Shown piece after piece: positions 1-10,784 of a DNA stretch of 64,000 nt. The stretch lies in assembly GCA_021234155.1 (NCBI GenBank), contig JAJEKV010000099.1, forward strand, positions 3,779,635 through 3,843,634. Reading direction: 5' to 3'. This stretch comes from Isoetes taiwanensis (lineage: Eukaryota > Streptophyta > Lycopodiopsida > Isoetales > Isoetaceae). Position 1 is the first letter of the stretch; each line of letters starts with the position of its first letter. The notes beneath the pieces were generated by a model. It was not told the origin of the DNA, made no database searches, and saw only the letters and a program-made list of their open reading frames with translations. The translations under genes and the position numbers were made by a program.

Positions 1-11
1 ATATAACGATT

Positions 12-785
12 ATGCAAGAAGAAACATTGTTCTCTGATGAAGAAGATGAGGACATTGAGGAAGGAGTAATGGACGAAATTGTCGACGAAGATGATTTCTA
101 TGGCATTGATATCAACAGTGAATCGAATGAATTATGCTTTATGGTGGAAGAAACAAAAGAGTACCCTAAACATTTCGTGGAGGCAGTGGAAAAAGAAATT
201 ACTTTGGAACCAACAAAAGCTCACAAGTTGGAAGATGGAAAACTTGTTCCATCTATGGGACTCCCAGAGCTAACAGAGCTAAACTTAGGAACAGAAGAAG
301 AGCCTAAATTCATCAAGATTGGAGCTCATCTTCCACCTGTCCTTTTACAATGTTCTCTTTTGTTCCTTGTTATCTTTTGTTCCTTGTTATCTTTTGTCCT
401 TTTATCCCAACCAAAAGTTAATGATGCTTTGATTGAGGAGCTTTTGAAAAATTGCAACATGGAAACACACCATGGTTTCACTCAGGCAACTGGTTCAGTC
501 CAAATCCCTTTGGAAATAATAGCAAAAGCTCTCAGAATACCAAAAACAGAGGATACTATCAAAAATCTCACAAAGTTTATTAACAGAGCAGTTGAGAGTT
601 CGGATCCTCTCATGTATGAACAAGCACAGTATTGCAAGTTGTTAGAAATCATTATAGCCCCTTATCCAGGAGCTAAAGAGCACCTGATAAATATCAATCC
701 AAATAAGTCTTGCCAGGAAACCATGATACGTGGCTCTCTTTATCAAGGTCAATCATTTACCCTCGGTTTGCATTCAATTATTTGA
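12..785 (+). pseudogene. Ty3/gypsy-like polyprotein relic
   Basis: This is a 257-codon open frame. An acidic N-terminus (residues 1-60) is followed at residues 91-105 by NLGTEEEPKFIKIG, which resembles the linker between protease and reverse transcriptase in plant Ty3/gypsy Pol proteins. No reverse transcriptase follows. Residues 110-131 are hydrophobic because a short stretch of DNA (about 357-400) is tandemly duplicated. The remaining residues (about 135-240) look protein-like but I do not recognise them. The frame ends in TGA and a different frame takes over at 730. I infer a degraded, rearranged retrotransposon piece. The gypsy assignment rests on the linker motif alone, and the window edge truncates the left side. 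Confidence 0.45.
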
Positions 786-1173
786 ACAAATGTGTACAAA
801 GGGGTTTTTGATCGATGCAAGTAAGAGCTTCTCTATTGAAGAACAAGCTTTAACAGGAGCTAGAAGAAGGGATGCCTATTATTTCCATAAGAGATATCGG
901 AATACTCATTTATGTTACAACCATCAAGTTAAGCAAGAAGACCCTAAGAAAAACCCCAAAAAGGGGGATAAGGTGAGTGAAGATCCCAAGATCTTCACTA
1001 AAAAGGGGGATAATGTATATGACCATGACCGGCGACGTCAACAAAAGACCGAAGAGGTGGCCGTCGATAGTAAGGACCGAAGTGGAGTACTGGAAGCTGT
1101 TAGAAAGTTACAAGAGGACGATAGTTGGGACCGGGCAAGCGGATCAAGCGAGAAGCGACCAAAGAAACAATAA
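730..1173 (+). CDS. Hypothetical charged ORF, probably retrotransposon-derived
   Basis: This is a 147-codon open frame overlapping the end of the preceding gypsy-like frame in another phase. It is rich in Lys, Asp, Glu and Arg and contains a repeated KKGD-type motif (DNA about 950-1015). I see no domain. Overlap and composition suggest it continues the same degraded retroelement after a frameshift rather than being a host gene. The start is the first ATG-type codon in frame and is not supported by anything else. Confidence 0.25.
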   Translation: MALFIKVNHLPSVCIQLFEQMCTKGFLIDASKSFSIEEQALTGARRRDAYYFHKRYRNTHLCYNHQVKQEDPKKNPKKGDKVSEDPKIFTKKGDNVYDHDRRRQQKTEEVAVDSKDRSGVLEAVRKLQEDDSWDRASGSSEKRPKKQ

Positions 1174-2048
1174 AGGCCATGGGGTTGTCCATGGTGCAAC
1201 AAGTCCATGTAACTTTGAAATATGTTTTAAAGAATAACAAGTTAGCTTAGAAAGTATTTAAATAAATGTGCTTTGGACATGTGGCCAAGAGGCACTATGT
1301 TACGGTTAGGATTAAATGTTAGAAAACACAAAAAATTAGATGTTGGAGATTACCCCAACTTAGGATTGCCATGTTGGACGGCATAGATTAATTGTCTTGA
1401 GTTATAAAAAGAGAGAGAAACGTTGTATTAAGAGAGGAAAATGTTGGAATAAAAAGTTTGATGACGATTCTCCATTGCTTTGCATTTTCTTGATGTGTGG
1501 CATGTGTAAAATGTTAATAACGTGTACCTTAAATGCTTGTTTGTGAATCCTAAACATGAACATTAAAAATTAATTAATAAGAAGGAAGGCAACGAACAGG
1601 CATAACCTGTTTAGGGCCGAACTGTCTGCGCAGCATTCGACCAGCGATCCGACTAGCGACTGCCATTCCGACCTCTTCAGCGACCTACAGATCCAGCAAC
1701 CAGGTGAAATCTGTTGTTGCTTTTTGTATTTCGAATTTGCTCAATGCTTATATCTTTAGAAAGGAGAATGGAAATGGAGTTTTTCGGTGGTTATGTGGTG
1801 GACAAAAGATATAAATTATTCCCGAACAATGTTCTATTCAGAAGTTAATCGTGTTCATGAATATGGTCACAGGCTACAGAATCTGAGTTTCCACAGTGGA
1901 ACTTCGTTTTGGTTATGAAAGAACAAAGAGATTGGTTACGGATACTTCTGGTTATGATTCTGGTGGATATGCTTGTGGTTATGGAAACTTGTCTCTGGTT
2001 ATCTGGTCATGAAAATAATTATTGTGGTGTATGTCTTGTGATGCAGGC
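1174..2048. other. AT-rich region, possible promoter and 5' leader
   Basis: I see no coding sequence. A TATA-like TTATAAAAAG lies near 1402. A GC-richer stretch at about 1590-1703 ends in CCAG followed by GTGAAATC, which could be a non-coding first exon with a splice donor. The next possible exon begins at about 2047. This is inference from splice-like signals only. Confidence 0.25.
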
Positions 2049-2120
2049 ATGGATACAGATGAGCAAGGAATCGTAAAGGAAACTATTAACTGGACAGACT
2101 TCCTGGGCAGCCCCTTAACG
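2049..2120 (+). CDS. Possible short first coding exon of an unidentified gene
   Basis: An ATG lies two bases after a splice-acceptor-like GTGATGCAG. It opens 24 codons (MDTDEQGIVKETIN and onward) ending exactly at a codon boundary before a strong donor, GTAAGA. The conserved-looking acceptor, ATG and donor suggest a real exon, but I found no convincing downstream exon and do not recognise the peptide. It could be chance. Confidence 0.25.
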
Positions 2121-3085
2121 GTAAGATAAACTTGTCTGGCTGTATTTCCTTATTTTGCAAAGCTGTTACTCCAGGGTGAGAGATGGAGGGTTAACATTTT
2201 TCTGCTTTTGGAGATATTGGCTTTTACGTTTCTCTGGCTTTTATGCTTTTTGTAAGGGCAAATTGGTTGTTACTCTTTCATGTTTTTTGTAAGGGCAAAT
2301 GTGATAAACCTAAGCACGTAGAAGGCGGTGGAATCTTGAATCTTCAATTCATCTTCAATGAGATAAAAGGAAGAGAAATACTAAGCAACTTGTCTATTCT
2401 TAAAGAAATGCTAGGATGACTCAGATCTGGGGGGGGAATTGTCTTATGAAGTTGTATTTCATTCAATATGGCTTAAGAGATGGTGCTAAGTCAGCCATAT
2501 TGGAAGAATTCCGTTGGTAGTGACACATCACATTAACATCAATAGCATTTTTGTTATATGTTGAGCTTTGATTCTGGCAAAGTTATGTGCTTTTGATCTT
2601 GTTATTCCTTACTCTTGCTGTCTTATTCTTATGATCACTTAATGTAGTTTAGGTCTAGGATCCAAATATGTTATGCAATATCAACTTCTTTTTTGTCCTA
2701 TATCAGCCTACTTTTTGTTAAAAGTCTATATAGTGGAACATACACGCCAATTTTCTTTTACTACGTAGTTGATTTCAAACGATGGACATATTAGATACAT
2801 TCAATTGAATTTCATAGTACACAAAGAAAGAGCACAAGGAAAACATGTATTACATTGGCGCCTTACTCTCACCAGTTACAGTGTAGAGTAAAATCTATAT
2901 GTTTTTCACTTCAGCTATATTCTATTGTTTTCTGCTTGAAAATCTCAAATACCGCATTCAAATGTGTGCCATAGACAAAATGTGACAAAAATTGAAAGTA
3001 TTGACTGGACAACTCAAGGGGGGTTCACCTAATGGTCACGTATTGACCAACTGCGTGAACGTTTAGGGTTTTTTTTTTGGGTGAG
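2121..3085. other. AT-rich non-coding region
   Basis: No gene is seen. A small direct repeat (TTTTTGTAAGGGCAAAT) occurs twice at about 2248-2300. The part at 2395-2480 is related to sequence at about 43245-43330 and is listed separately. Confidence 0.5.
2395..2485 (+). repeat. Dispersed repeat, copy 1 (second at about 43245-43330)
   Basis: The segment contains AAAGAAATGCTAG, then a run of eight or more G, then TATTTCATTCAATATGG. The same order and spacing occurs near 43245-43330 with scattered substitutions. It is probably the end of an unrecognised dispersed element. Confidence 0.5.
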
Positions 3086-3325
3086 TCGACCGTCCACGGT
3101 CGAGTTCTCATGGGTCGAAAGCCCATACTTCCGGCTTTGAACGTGAAGGGAGCAAAGGCGGGAAGGAGAGATCCGTAGGTGGTCGATTTGGGCTGTTCAA
3201 TCTGGCAGATAGAACAGGGTTTTTGCCTAAACGACTTGTATGCCGTTTTGCAAAACCTCATGAGCCCGGTGCTTATGTGCCATCTTTGGAATGGGTAATG
3301 CAGCAGCCGCATTTCAAAGACGTAA
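3086..3325 (+). CDS. Coding-like open exon without a start codon
   Basis: One frame stays open from about 3085 to a donor-like AAG|GTAAAG near 3325. It reads as ordinary protein (for example LVCRFAKPHEPGAYVPSLEW). No ATG lies in this frame. An ATG at 3110 belongs to a different frame that closes at 3177, so a frameshift or an upstream exon would be needed. I do not recognise the peptide. The opposite strand also stays open here, which weakens the case. Confidence 0.2.
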
Positions 3326-4216
3326 GGTAAAGTTTGGATCCTAGCCTGTGGTATTTTCATCCATTTTGAATCTAAGCTTTGTTCATTTTGGATTTTAATG
3401 GTCGTGGGCGCCCAATGCATCATCTTGGAATGAAGTTTTATCTTTGGTTCTGTGGTGCCCGGTATGATTTTGAGTTACATTCAAGGAGACATATGCAAAG
3501 GCATTTTTCTAGAGCTCCAAAGAAGCAATTTCAACAGTTCAAGATCCCAATAATTAAACCGGGAGCTTCCAAATTAGGTGTGACTTAGCCGCATTTCATA
3601 ACTTTAGACTCGGTTAGAAATGGCGAGTAAAATCTGTAAGTTCTTTGGCTGGTTTTGCGGCGTTTTGCTCTGCAAGTATAATCTTGCATGGGTTCCCTGT
3701 TAGTAATTTTTGCAGAGGTTTCATCTAGGTTGCTTATTGTGCTGTGATTCCCAAGCAACCAGCAGTGTCTTTTTATTTTTGCATGCCAATTGCTCTTCCA
3801 AATCTTCCCAAGGTATTCTTTCATCTTATTCCTGTTTGTAATACCATAAATTTCAATTTCAAAAAGTCTAGAGGTCTTATTGCATGATGCGACCTGCCCT
3901 AGGAGTGTAGCTTAGAAAGCCTGTTTTATCTACAGTGTCCCCATAACTCCAAGAACATTTCCCTGCTTCCCATTTCAAGCCTTTTATGTCCATATTTCGA
4001 AAGACATGTAGGTTAACATGTTGCCTAACTTGGACATGTGTGTCGGACTTCGGTACTTTTCCTGCAGTATTGATCACCCTTTTTCTTCTCTGTTGTGAAC
4101 AGGTATGTTGCATTCCTGTGTTTGAGGGACCTCTTTGGGAGCAATTTCGTCATCAATATTTATATTGAACTTGGTTACTAGGTCAGTGTTGTCGTTTTCA
4201 ATGTACCAAATGTTAA
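3326..4216. other. Non-coding region with short chance ORFs
   Basis: Several frames of 60-80 codons occur on both strands, but none has recognisable motifs or a consistent exon structure. I see nothing further. Confidence 0.4.
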
Positions 4217-4372
4217 TGTGTGTTTTTCTTAGCAATGTGGTCTCGAGTTCGAGACCGCCCAGAATCGCACTCGGTACTGTTGGGGGTACTGTTGGGTGTG
4301 TTGTCACATGTCCAGTTGGATGCTGCCTAGTGGCGTGACGTTAAAACTACTATCTATCTATCTATCTTAAAA
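4217..4372 (+). mobile_element. SINE-like segment
   Basis: The segment contains GAGTTCGAGACC, which resembles the B box of an RNA polymerase III promoter (consensus GGTTCGANTCC), followed by a GC-richer body. It ends in a short (CTAT)n tail at about 4348-4367. A B box plus a simple-repeat tail is typical of tRNA-derived plant SINEs. I could not find a clear A box or a target duplication, so the left boundary and the identity are tentative. Confidence 0.35.
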
Positions 4373-6090
4373 TTGCATGGCTTATTAGAGTTGGACATAG
4401 ATCTCTAGATTATTGTAGCTATAGTTATCCAGGTAATACCTCTAAGTCATTGTACAGTGGGCAAAACACTTAGCATTGTAATCTCAGGCTTTTATACTGC
4501 AACTTAGCATCATTCTTCTATATGTAGTGCATGTGGTTTGCAAGTAGTTCTGGATGCTACTTTAGTTGAGAAAGAGAAACTGCAGCACAAAGGGTAGAGA
4601 AATACTAAAGATTGTTTCCGAGGTTGAACAAAATAGAAGGAAGAATGTCATGCAAACTCCTGTTTATCTAAACCATTATTTAGCTATCTTTGAACGAAAC
4701 ATAGAGGTGATGGAGTCTGAACATTGCAGCTACAAAATGAAATTCAAGGACTGTTTGTAAATTTCTTTAATCGGCATATATGCAGATTCCAACTTGGTTC
4801 AGAGAAGATAATGCTCAAGTGTACATGTTTATTCAACATATATGCAGATTCGAACTTGGTAAGCATAATTCAACTTTTAAATTTTCTATTTGGTGAGGAA
4901 TTTCTATTTATCCACCTATATGTGTTTCTTTGTAGCTCGCAGTGAGGACTTGATTGGTAACACAACAAAGAAAGCAATCATTGTGCTAATTTTGATCAAA
5001 TATTAGGCAAATTCTAAGGACGTTCTCGTTTATGAGCCACACCCACATCTTCAAAACATTCTAAATATCTGGATCATCAATGAACAAGAGTCTTAATTTG
5101 AACTTGCTGGAGCATGATTATATGGAAAATGAAAAGCCGTTCCAAGTCTCAAATACTATTATACAAAAGGTGTTGATTTATTGTTTTTGTCGAATGCCTT
5201 GCAAGATTTTCAATGCAAAGCATTCAATTAGAAATAGCATGAGTCTGTGTAGGAGAGTTACATTTTTTGCTCAGTAATAGTTTTCAATGCCATGTCTATA
5301 TTACTAGTTAAATGCGGTTTGTAAATTTTGGAAGTTAGTGCCACATGGATGCCAATTGATGTACTTCTGAATGTGCTTTCCAATGTGACACGTTGCATAT
5401 CTTAAAAAAAAAAATGTCTGTGCTATGTAATTTTGTAAACCGTCATTGCTTCGCATGTCGTTATATGGTTGCATATGATGCCTATGCTCTACAAATGTTA
5501 GAAGTTTGTGTTCGTGAAATAAGCTTCTCAACTAGCAAAAATAACCATAACAATATGAACTCAAGATGTTAACAAATTATAGGTTAATCATACTACTTCT
5601 AGAAACAAGTGAAGGGAATCTACAAACCTTTTGAAAGACCATTGTGGCATATAGCAAAACAAATAGATATTAGCACAAGGGAGTGGTACTGGAAAAATGT
5701 AGAGAATGTTGTCTCATAAAGTTGACTTCATGTGATCTCAACTTGACAACATGAACCATTTTACATTGCACCAACTTTGCAATAGACAACTGCCATTACT
5801 TTTAATGGGGCATGTCATTTAATATTAGGCCTCTCTTTGGAATTGAGCTTGACTATCAAGGGTTAACTTTGACTTATGGCGCTAACTTTGACCTTGAGGT
5901 ACTTTATCTTCATGGGTTAGCAATCATTTGGAATTCTAATAGCATTTCATTCTAATAGCATTCTAAGCTAGTTCTCAAGTCCAATGGTGTAATGGGAAAA
6001 ATATTTCGATTATTCACCTCCTCTGTTGCATAGACCCCGTGATCAATCTGCCATGTTTACCCTGGAACGTGACCAACTCAACGTGACCAA
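4373..6090. other. AT-rich non-coding region
   Basis: No recognisable gene is seen. A 22-base stretch ending CATATATGCAGATTC is duplicated around 4774 and 4839. An open stretch at 5080-5170 ends in a donor-like AAAAG|GTGTTG and could be a stray exon, but it has no partner exons. Confidence 0.4.
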
Positions 6091-6101
6091 GGTCCATGGT
6101 G

Positions 6102-6152
6102 GTCCGTGCAAGCATATGGTCCATGCAAGCATATGGTCCATGCAAGCATATG
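6102..6152 (+). repeat. 17-bp tandem repeat, three units
   Basis: Three consecutive units of GTCCATGCAAGCATATG are present; the first has G in place of A at position 6. It is a short minisatellite of no evident function. Confidence 0.85.
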
Positions 6153-6474
6153 GTACAAAGTCGGAAAGGGATTATATAATTTGGCACAATCAATCGTAAA
6201 TATACGGATAGGGTCTATATTGTATGTTAGTTCGAAAAACCGTATGGTATGGGTTTTTCTACTCCAAAAAGCCGTATACAGGGGTTTTTCTATGACCCCT
6301 CGAACGCAGATGCCATCTGTCCATATATAGAGGTGCACCCCCCGGGGGACAACTGCAATCAGTTTAGTACCGACTCGTCCACCATTGTTTATTGGATCGA
6401 TCTCTGTATTGAGAAGAAAACAAAGCTTTTGTTAATGGATTCGTAGACTGATGCATTGTATCATGTTTGGCTTC

Positions 6475-7170
6475 TGTTTGTGCTTTCATGATGTGGACGC
6501 AAATTGTCAGGATTGTCAAGGGATGTCTGTATTAGTTATGCGGTTTTGGAAGTCATACAATATGCTGAATCATTTATGATAGAAGACTGTAATATTATAT
6601 TTAGCTTCCATTTATGTTTCTAGGGTGTCTATGTTTTGTATTGAGAAGAAAAGGTCAAGCTTTTATTACCAATGTATTTTTGGCCTTTTGCATTTTTATC
6701 ATTTTCAATTGGCAGAAACAAGGAGGCAAATAAAATACTCTTCAAAGCAAGAGAGTTTTTTACCTAGTCACATGTTATTTGTGAGGTGGTTCGTTGCACT
6801 GGTCCAATTTTTTTATTTGCTACTACCATGACTGTGGCTTTTAACAGGAGTAACCATATCTTCAGAAAATGGTGACTGGGGCATCTATATTATCTTGATT
6901 CATATTTGGCGTGATGCGACAAATGACATCCTTAGATGGATTGTTAGGATGAAATGCGACTCTTCTCAACTGGAAGTTTGTGACTCTAATAGTCTTCAAT
7001 TGGAGGAATCTAAACGAATCAATTTTGTATGGCCTATGTTGAAAACTAATACCACATTTTTAGAATTGGTGGCAGAACCTACAGGTCATTTCGAGTATTT
7101 GGAATAGAATAGAATAGATTTTTAACATCCACGGAGACCAATAGGCCATGGGACCCATACAATGAGTTAG
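6475..7170 (+). repeat. Duplicated locus, copy A (left part)
   Basis: This stretch aligns over its length with 41248-41921, with roughly one difference per 10-20 bases and small indels. Copy A is interrupted by the solo LTR at 7171 and resumes at 9944-10026. It is interrupted again by the hAT interval and resumes at 40279. An open frame at 6895-7107 is conserved in both copies (41641-41853) but has no motif I recognise. The two copies are about 34.8 kb apart now, but much closer if the insertions are removed. Confidence 0.85.
7166..7170 (+). repeat. 5-bp target site duplication of the solo LTR, left
   Basis: GTTAG here is repeated at 9939-9943 directly after the LTR. The paralogous empty site at 41917-41921 reads GCTAG once. 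Confidence 0.85.
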
Positions 7171-9938
7171 TGTGACGAGCCTGCCGAGTTGACCCTCCGG
7201 GCAACTCGGGATCTTGTCTGACTTACAACTAGATTTATGCACAGGTGAATTTAGGTGAAGAATTAAATCTTCCTTTGCAAATTAAATCCACAGTTTAGGC
7301 TCAACAAGCAATCCTGGTTCAGGCATTCAACATACTCATAAGCTTTTATATTCCAAGTTCTAACTGAGCAAATCAATAGCTCAAATATTTACAATGTGTT
7401 ATCAATATCCATGTACAACAACACTGAGCAAATCAACAGAAACTGCTAGCTCTAGAATTCAAGCACGATTCCCGGCCACATTGCCACCATCAACTTGGCC
7501 ACCTTGCGGGTTCACCGCACATGCACTCACCGGGTTAGTCCTCGTGACTAAGTGGGGATCCCGTAGTGCGCATCAAGGCATATAGGAACACTCGACATCT
7601 TGGATAACATACACATGAACAATTCCAAATATACAAGAGACTATGGTGCGGTGCTAGACAATGACAACAAAAGAAACATCATAAGAGTCCGTGAGCAAAG
7701 AACACAAAGCCAAAGTACCAAAACAACATAACAAAGCTCCGGACAATGGGAAGCTCACCCGACCTACATGCGAGGCCCCGTTAGCGAGAAATGCCCGCCA
7801 GCTCACATTCCGAGCCCCGCTAGCGGAGTTGGTGGGGTGAACCTCAGATATCGATACCCTTCCCAAATTACGCCCCGCGCGGAGGACCTCTTACCATGGA
7901 GTCACAGGAGGAGTTGACGTACAACCTCACCGGAAGCTACGCCTGGGTGAGGAGGCCACGCCCGGTGTCACAGAGCATAGATACAAAGAACACAGATGAC
8001 ATGAGAATGCCGGAACTACCCAGGCCACCGAACCCGGAAGTCCGACCCCGGAGGTTCCAAGTACATACATAATATCAAGAACGACAGTGGAACAATTCAA
8101 AGACCATAACATGTGTGTTCATTAGAGAATTTACTATAAATGTGCCTAGATCACACTCTTAGCCCTTGTCGAGGTTGCCCATACAACCTAACCATGCCGA
8201 TGTAGCTAAATCGATGATGAAAACCATAATGACTACTCAAACGTTGATGTAGCGTGCTCAAACCACCCCTATAAGGTTGATGCAGTACTCACTTCACCAT
8301 ATTATTTAATTAAGCTTCCTTAGATATGGTTTCAAGATTTTAATATTACAAATCCACTTTCATAGCTAACTAATTTATTGAGACAAGTAATGTGGAGTCT
8401 TATAATTCTGTGCTTACAACCTTAAAATCCACAACGTCTTTTGACCACAACTGTCGGTAAGCCTTGTCCCCTGATTCCAGGCTATGCCCCATCTCCAGGA
8501 ACAAGCCTATACCATTGCTCTAGATACCTTGAATTTTCTTAGATTTAAGTTTCATAATATACTAATTAGATTCAACCGTTCATGGAATACAAATGCTTAT
8601 TAACTGTATCACTATTGCCATTATTACCCCAGTTTAGCTCTTCAGGCTCCACTTTCCTCCATGGCTAACTCTTCTCTTAAACCAAGGCATAACCCAATTC
8701 ACCTAGCTTTCATATTTATGCATTATAATTCATTAACCAAAAGAAAGCCAAAACCCAAAATAACAAACATTCAAGAAAATAACAACACTTTTAGAAACAT
8801 GCAACACAGCAGCAACAAACGGCCGGCTGGTAGGAATCCAGCAGCCCCAATCTGGATCGAATCCTCCATAATCAAGTTCGAAATTGATAACAAACCCTTT
8901 CCTGGCAGACCCACAACGGATTCAGGGTGATTTAAGGCAGTTCTGAGCAATTCCGAGCCATTCTTTGGCCCTTCTATCATCACCCAACAAGCATTTCCAG
9001 CTCCAAATCCAATCTAAAAACAGATGCTTCTATAATTTCGGCCCTTTAGCAGGCCAAATCGGCATGTTTCAAGTCGAATCAACATGTTTCTAGGTGCTTC
9101 CATCAAACTGGCTCTCTGGATGAGACGATTTTGCTGCAGGTGAAAACTGTTGCTGCAGGCTATGCTTTCGGAATTAGATCCATACTGGGTCAGTTCCGAC
9201 CTGTTCTTGTATCAATCAGGAGTTCGGCAGCTCTGGAAAACCCTTGATCTCCCTGATTCATTGCTGCCCAGGACAGCTCAATCCTTCTATGGCCCAAATC
9301 GGCCCTTTTCATGAAATTCCAGCCTGATCTAGGCATATGATCCCTGGCTTCGATGCAGCAATCGAGACCGTTTTCATGTCTGCTCTTCTTATATTTATCT
9401 GGTTCCAGCATGAGAACAAATCCAATTCATCTTCCAAGCTTGCCTAAGTCCTGTAATTTCTGTCATGTTGCTCTATGGAACACCTCAATTAATTCTAAGA
9501 TACCTGCATATTCAATCTCGTCTCACAGGCTTTACTAGAGCCTCGGCAATTCCAACCGTAGCTAACACAGAAGAAATCTACCATCCAAAAGCATGTACAG
9601 ATTGATTCCTGCAGCCTATGCAAGCCATAACTTGAATCCACAAAATCCAAAACCCCACCTGGAAAGGAAGATTTGATGCCGTCTACGCAAGCTCTTGCCT
9701 CCAAATAGCTTCCTCCGACTCCTCTGCAACCCAAATTCCTCCTGGAGCTCCTCTTGCAAAAGAAACCTTACATACCACCAACAAAAGCCCTCTTCTACAA
9801 TTTTTCTTTTTCTAGTTTGGCTTATGTGGATATTGGATATATGCCACGCATATATCCCAATACATATATCCCAATCTATTAGATATATGCTTTATGTGCA
9901 ATACCAATGCTGGAGTCTTAGGGCCTAGGATCGTTACA
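7171..9938 (+). mobile_element. Solo LTR (2.77 kb)
   Basis: The segment begins TGTGACGAGCC and ends GGATCGTTACA, so it has TG...CA termini with a short imperfect inverted repeat. It is flanked by GTTAG direct repeats. The sequence just outside both ends is contiguous in the paralogous copy at about 41917-41922, which shows that the segment is an insertion. There is no internal polyprotein and no second copy of the ends, so I infer a solo LTR left by LTR-LTR recombination. Its length is at the long end for plant LTRs. Orientation is not established. The many short open frames inside are not coding. Confidence 0.8.
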
Positions 9939-9943
9939 GTTAG

Positions 9944-10026
9944 AACAACCCAGAACATCACCAAGTATAATGAAAACATTATAAAGCTTGGGCAAAAGCC
10001 AGATGAAACTATGGCTTAGCCCTTAG
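9944..10026 (+). repeat. Duplicated locus, copy A (middle part)
   Basis: Aligns with 41922-42004 at about one difference in 80 bases. It lies between the solo LTR and the hAT interval and contains the left GCCCTTAG at its end. Confidence 0.9.
10019..10026 (+). repeat. 8-bp target site duplication of the hAT element, left
   Basis: GCCCTTAG abuts the left terminal inverted repeat and is repeated exactly at 40279-40286. The paralogous uninterrupted site at 41997-42004 carries it once, followed by GCCAAT as on the right flank here. Eight-base duplications are the rule for hAT transposons. Confidence 0.95.
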
Positions 10027-10045
10027 CAGGGATAGGTTCAATACG
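10027..10045 (+). repeat. hAT terminal inverted repeat, left
   Basis: CAGGGATAGGTTCAATACG. It pairs with the reverse complement of 40260-40278 with a single mismatch. The CAGGG start is typical of plant hAT elements. Confidence 0.95.
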
Positions 10046-10148
10046 CTGTACATTTTATACTAAATACGTATGAATTGTATGATACGGCACAAATTTACCG
10101 TATAAAATGCAAAACATACGGCAAAAAACAATTCCGGCGTCGGAAAAT

Positions 10149-10349
10149 TTTCGCGTACGTGAAACCTTCAGAACCGCGTACGCGAAACCAAAATTTTTTC
10201 GCTTACGCGAAAACAACGCCACAGCGTACGCGAACTTTTTTTCGCGTACGCGGTTTAGTTGTTTTCGCGTACGTGGAAAATTTTGAACTTCACGTATGCG
10301 TTTCTGATGATTTCGCGTACGCGAAAGGGTGTTTCGGGTATGCGAAAAT
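10149..10349. promoter_or_regulatory. hAT left subterminal palindromic repeats
   Basis: At least nine variants of the palindrome TTCGCGTACGCGAA occur in 200 bases, in both orientations (near 10150, 10173, 10199, 10222, 10241, 10265, 10290, 10312 and 10336). Short subterminal repeats are the known transposase-binding sites of hAT elements such as Ac, so this is the likely binding array. The right end has a looser set of related motifs (GCGTCTGCGAA type) at about 39965-40105. Confidence 0.75.
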
Positions 10350-10430
10350 TTTCGACCTGTTTTGCCCAATTTACTAAACAAAAAAAATGTTTGCGCCCCT
10401 GTTTGGCCTATTTTGTGGCACTGTTAATAG

Positions 10431-10440
10431 TATATATAAG
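10431..10440 (+). promoter_or_regulatory. Candidate TATA box of the hAT transposase gene
   Basis: TATATATAAG lies about 345 bases upstream of the transposase ATG at 10785 and is the only good TATA-like match in this leader. The assignment is positional inference. Confidence 0.4.
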
Positions 10441-10784
10441 AAAAACGTGATTAGCCCTAGAATTCACCTCGAACGTTGACCGCCAGGTTGAGTCAAAATA
10501 CTCCTTGGGAAACGATTTGCCTTTGAGGTGTCGATTTTCGTGTCACGAGCCTGACGTTGGATACTGGAACGTGAGTTTACTCCGTCCCAGTAGTTTCCAG
10601 CCTTGGGTTCAAATCTGCTTCCATAAAATATCCTATAGGGTCCCGTCCAACCCCCCTTGATTCTCGCACGGAACGTCGACGTAACATATGCATTGTGAGC
10701 TTGCTCCTTTCCATATATACGTCTTCCTTTAGTTCGTGTAATCAAGGAGTCAGATTAAGAGAAATTGTCAGCCGGATCCGAGCA

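Noticed and set aside
7171-9938. Genes inside the solo LTR
   Set aside because: Short frames on both strands have no motifs, and a solo LTR normally carries no gene.
10055-10450. Frames of about 100 codons on both strands at the hAT left end
   Set aside because: They are produced by the self-complementary subterminal repeats (repeated FAYAK and SRTR peptides).
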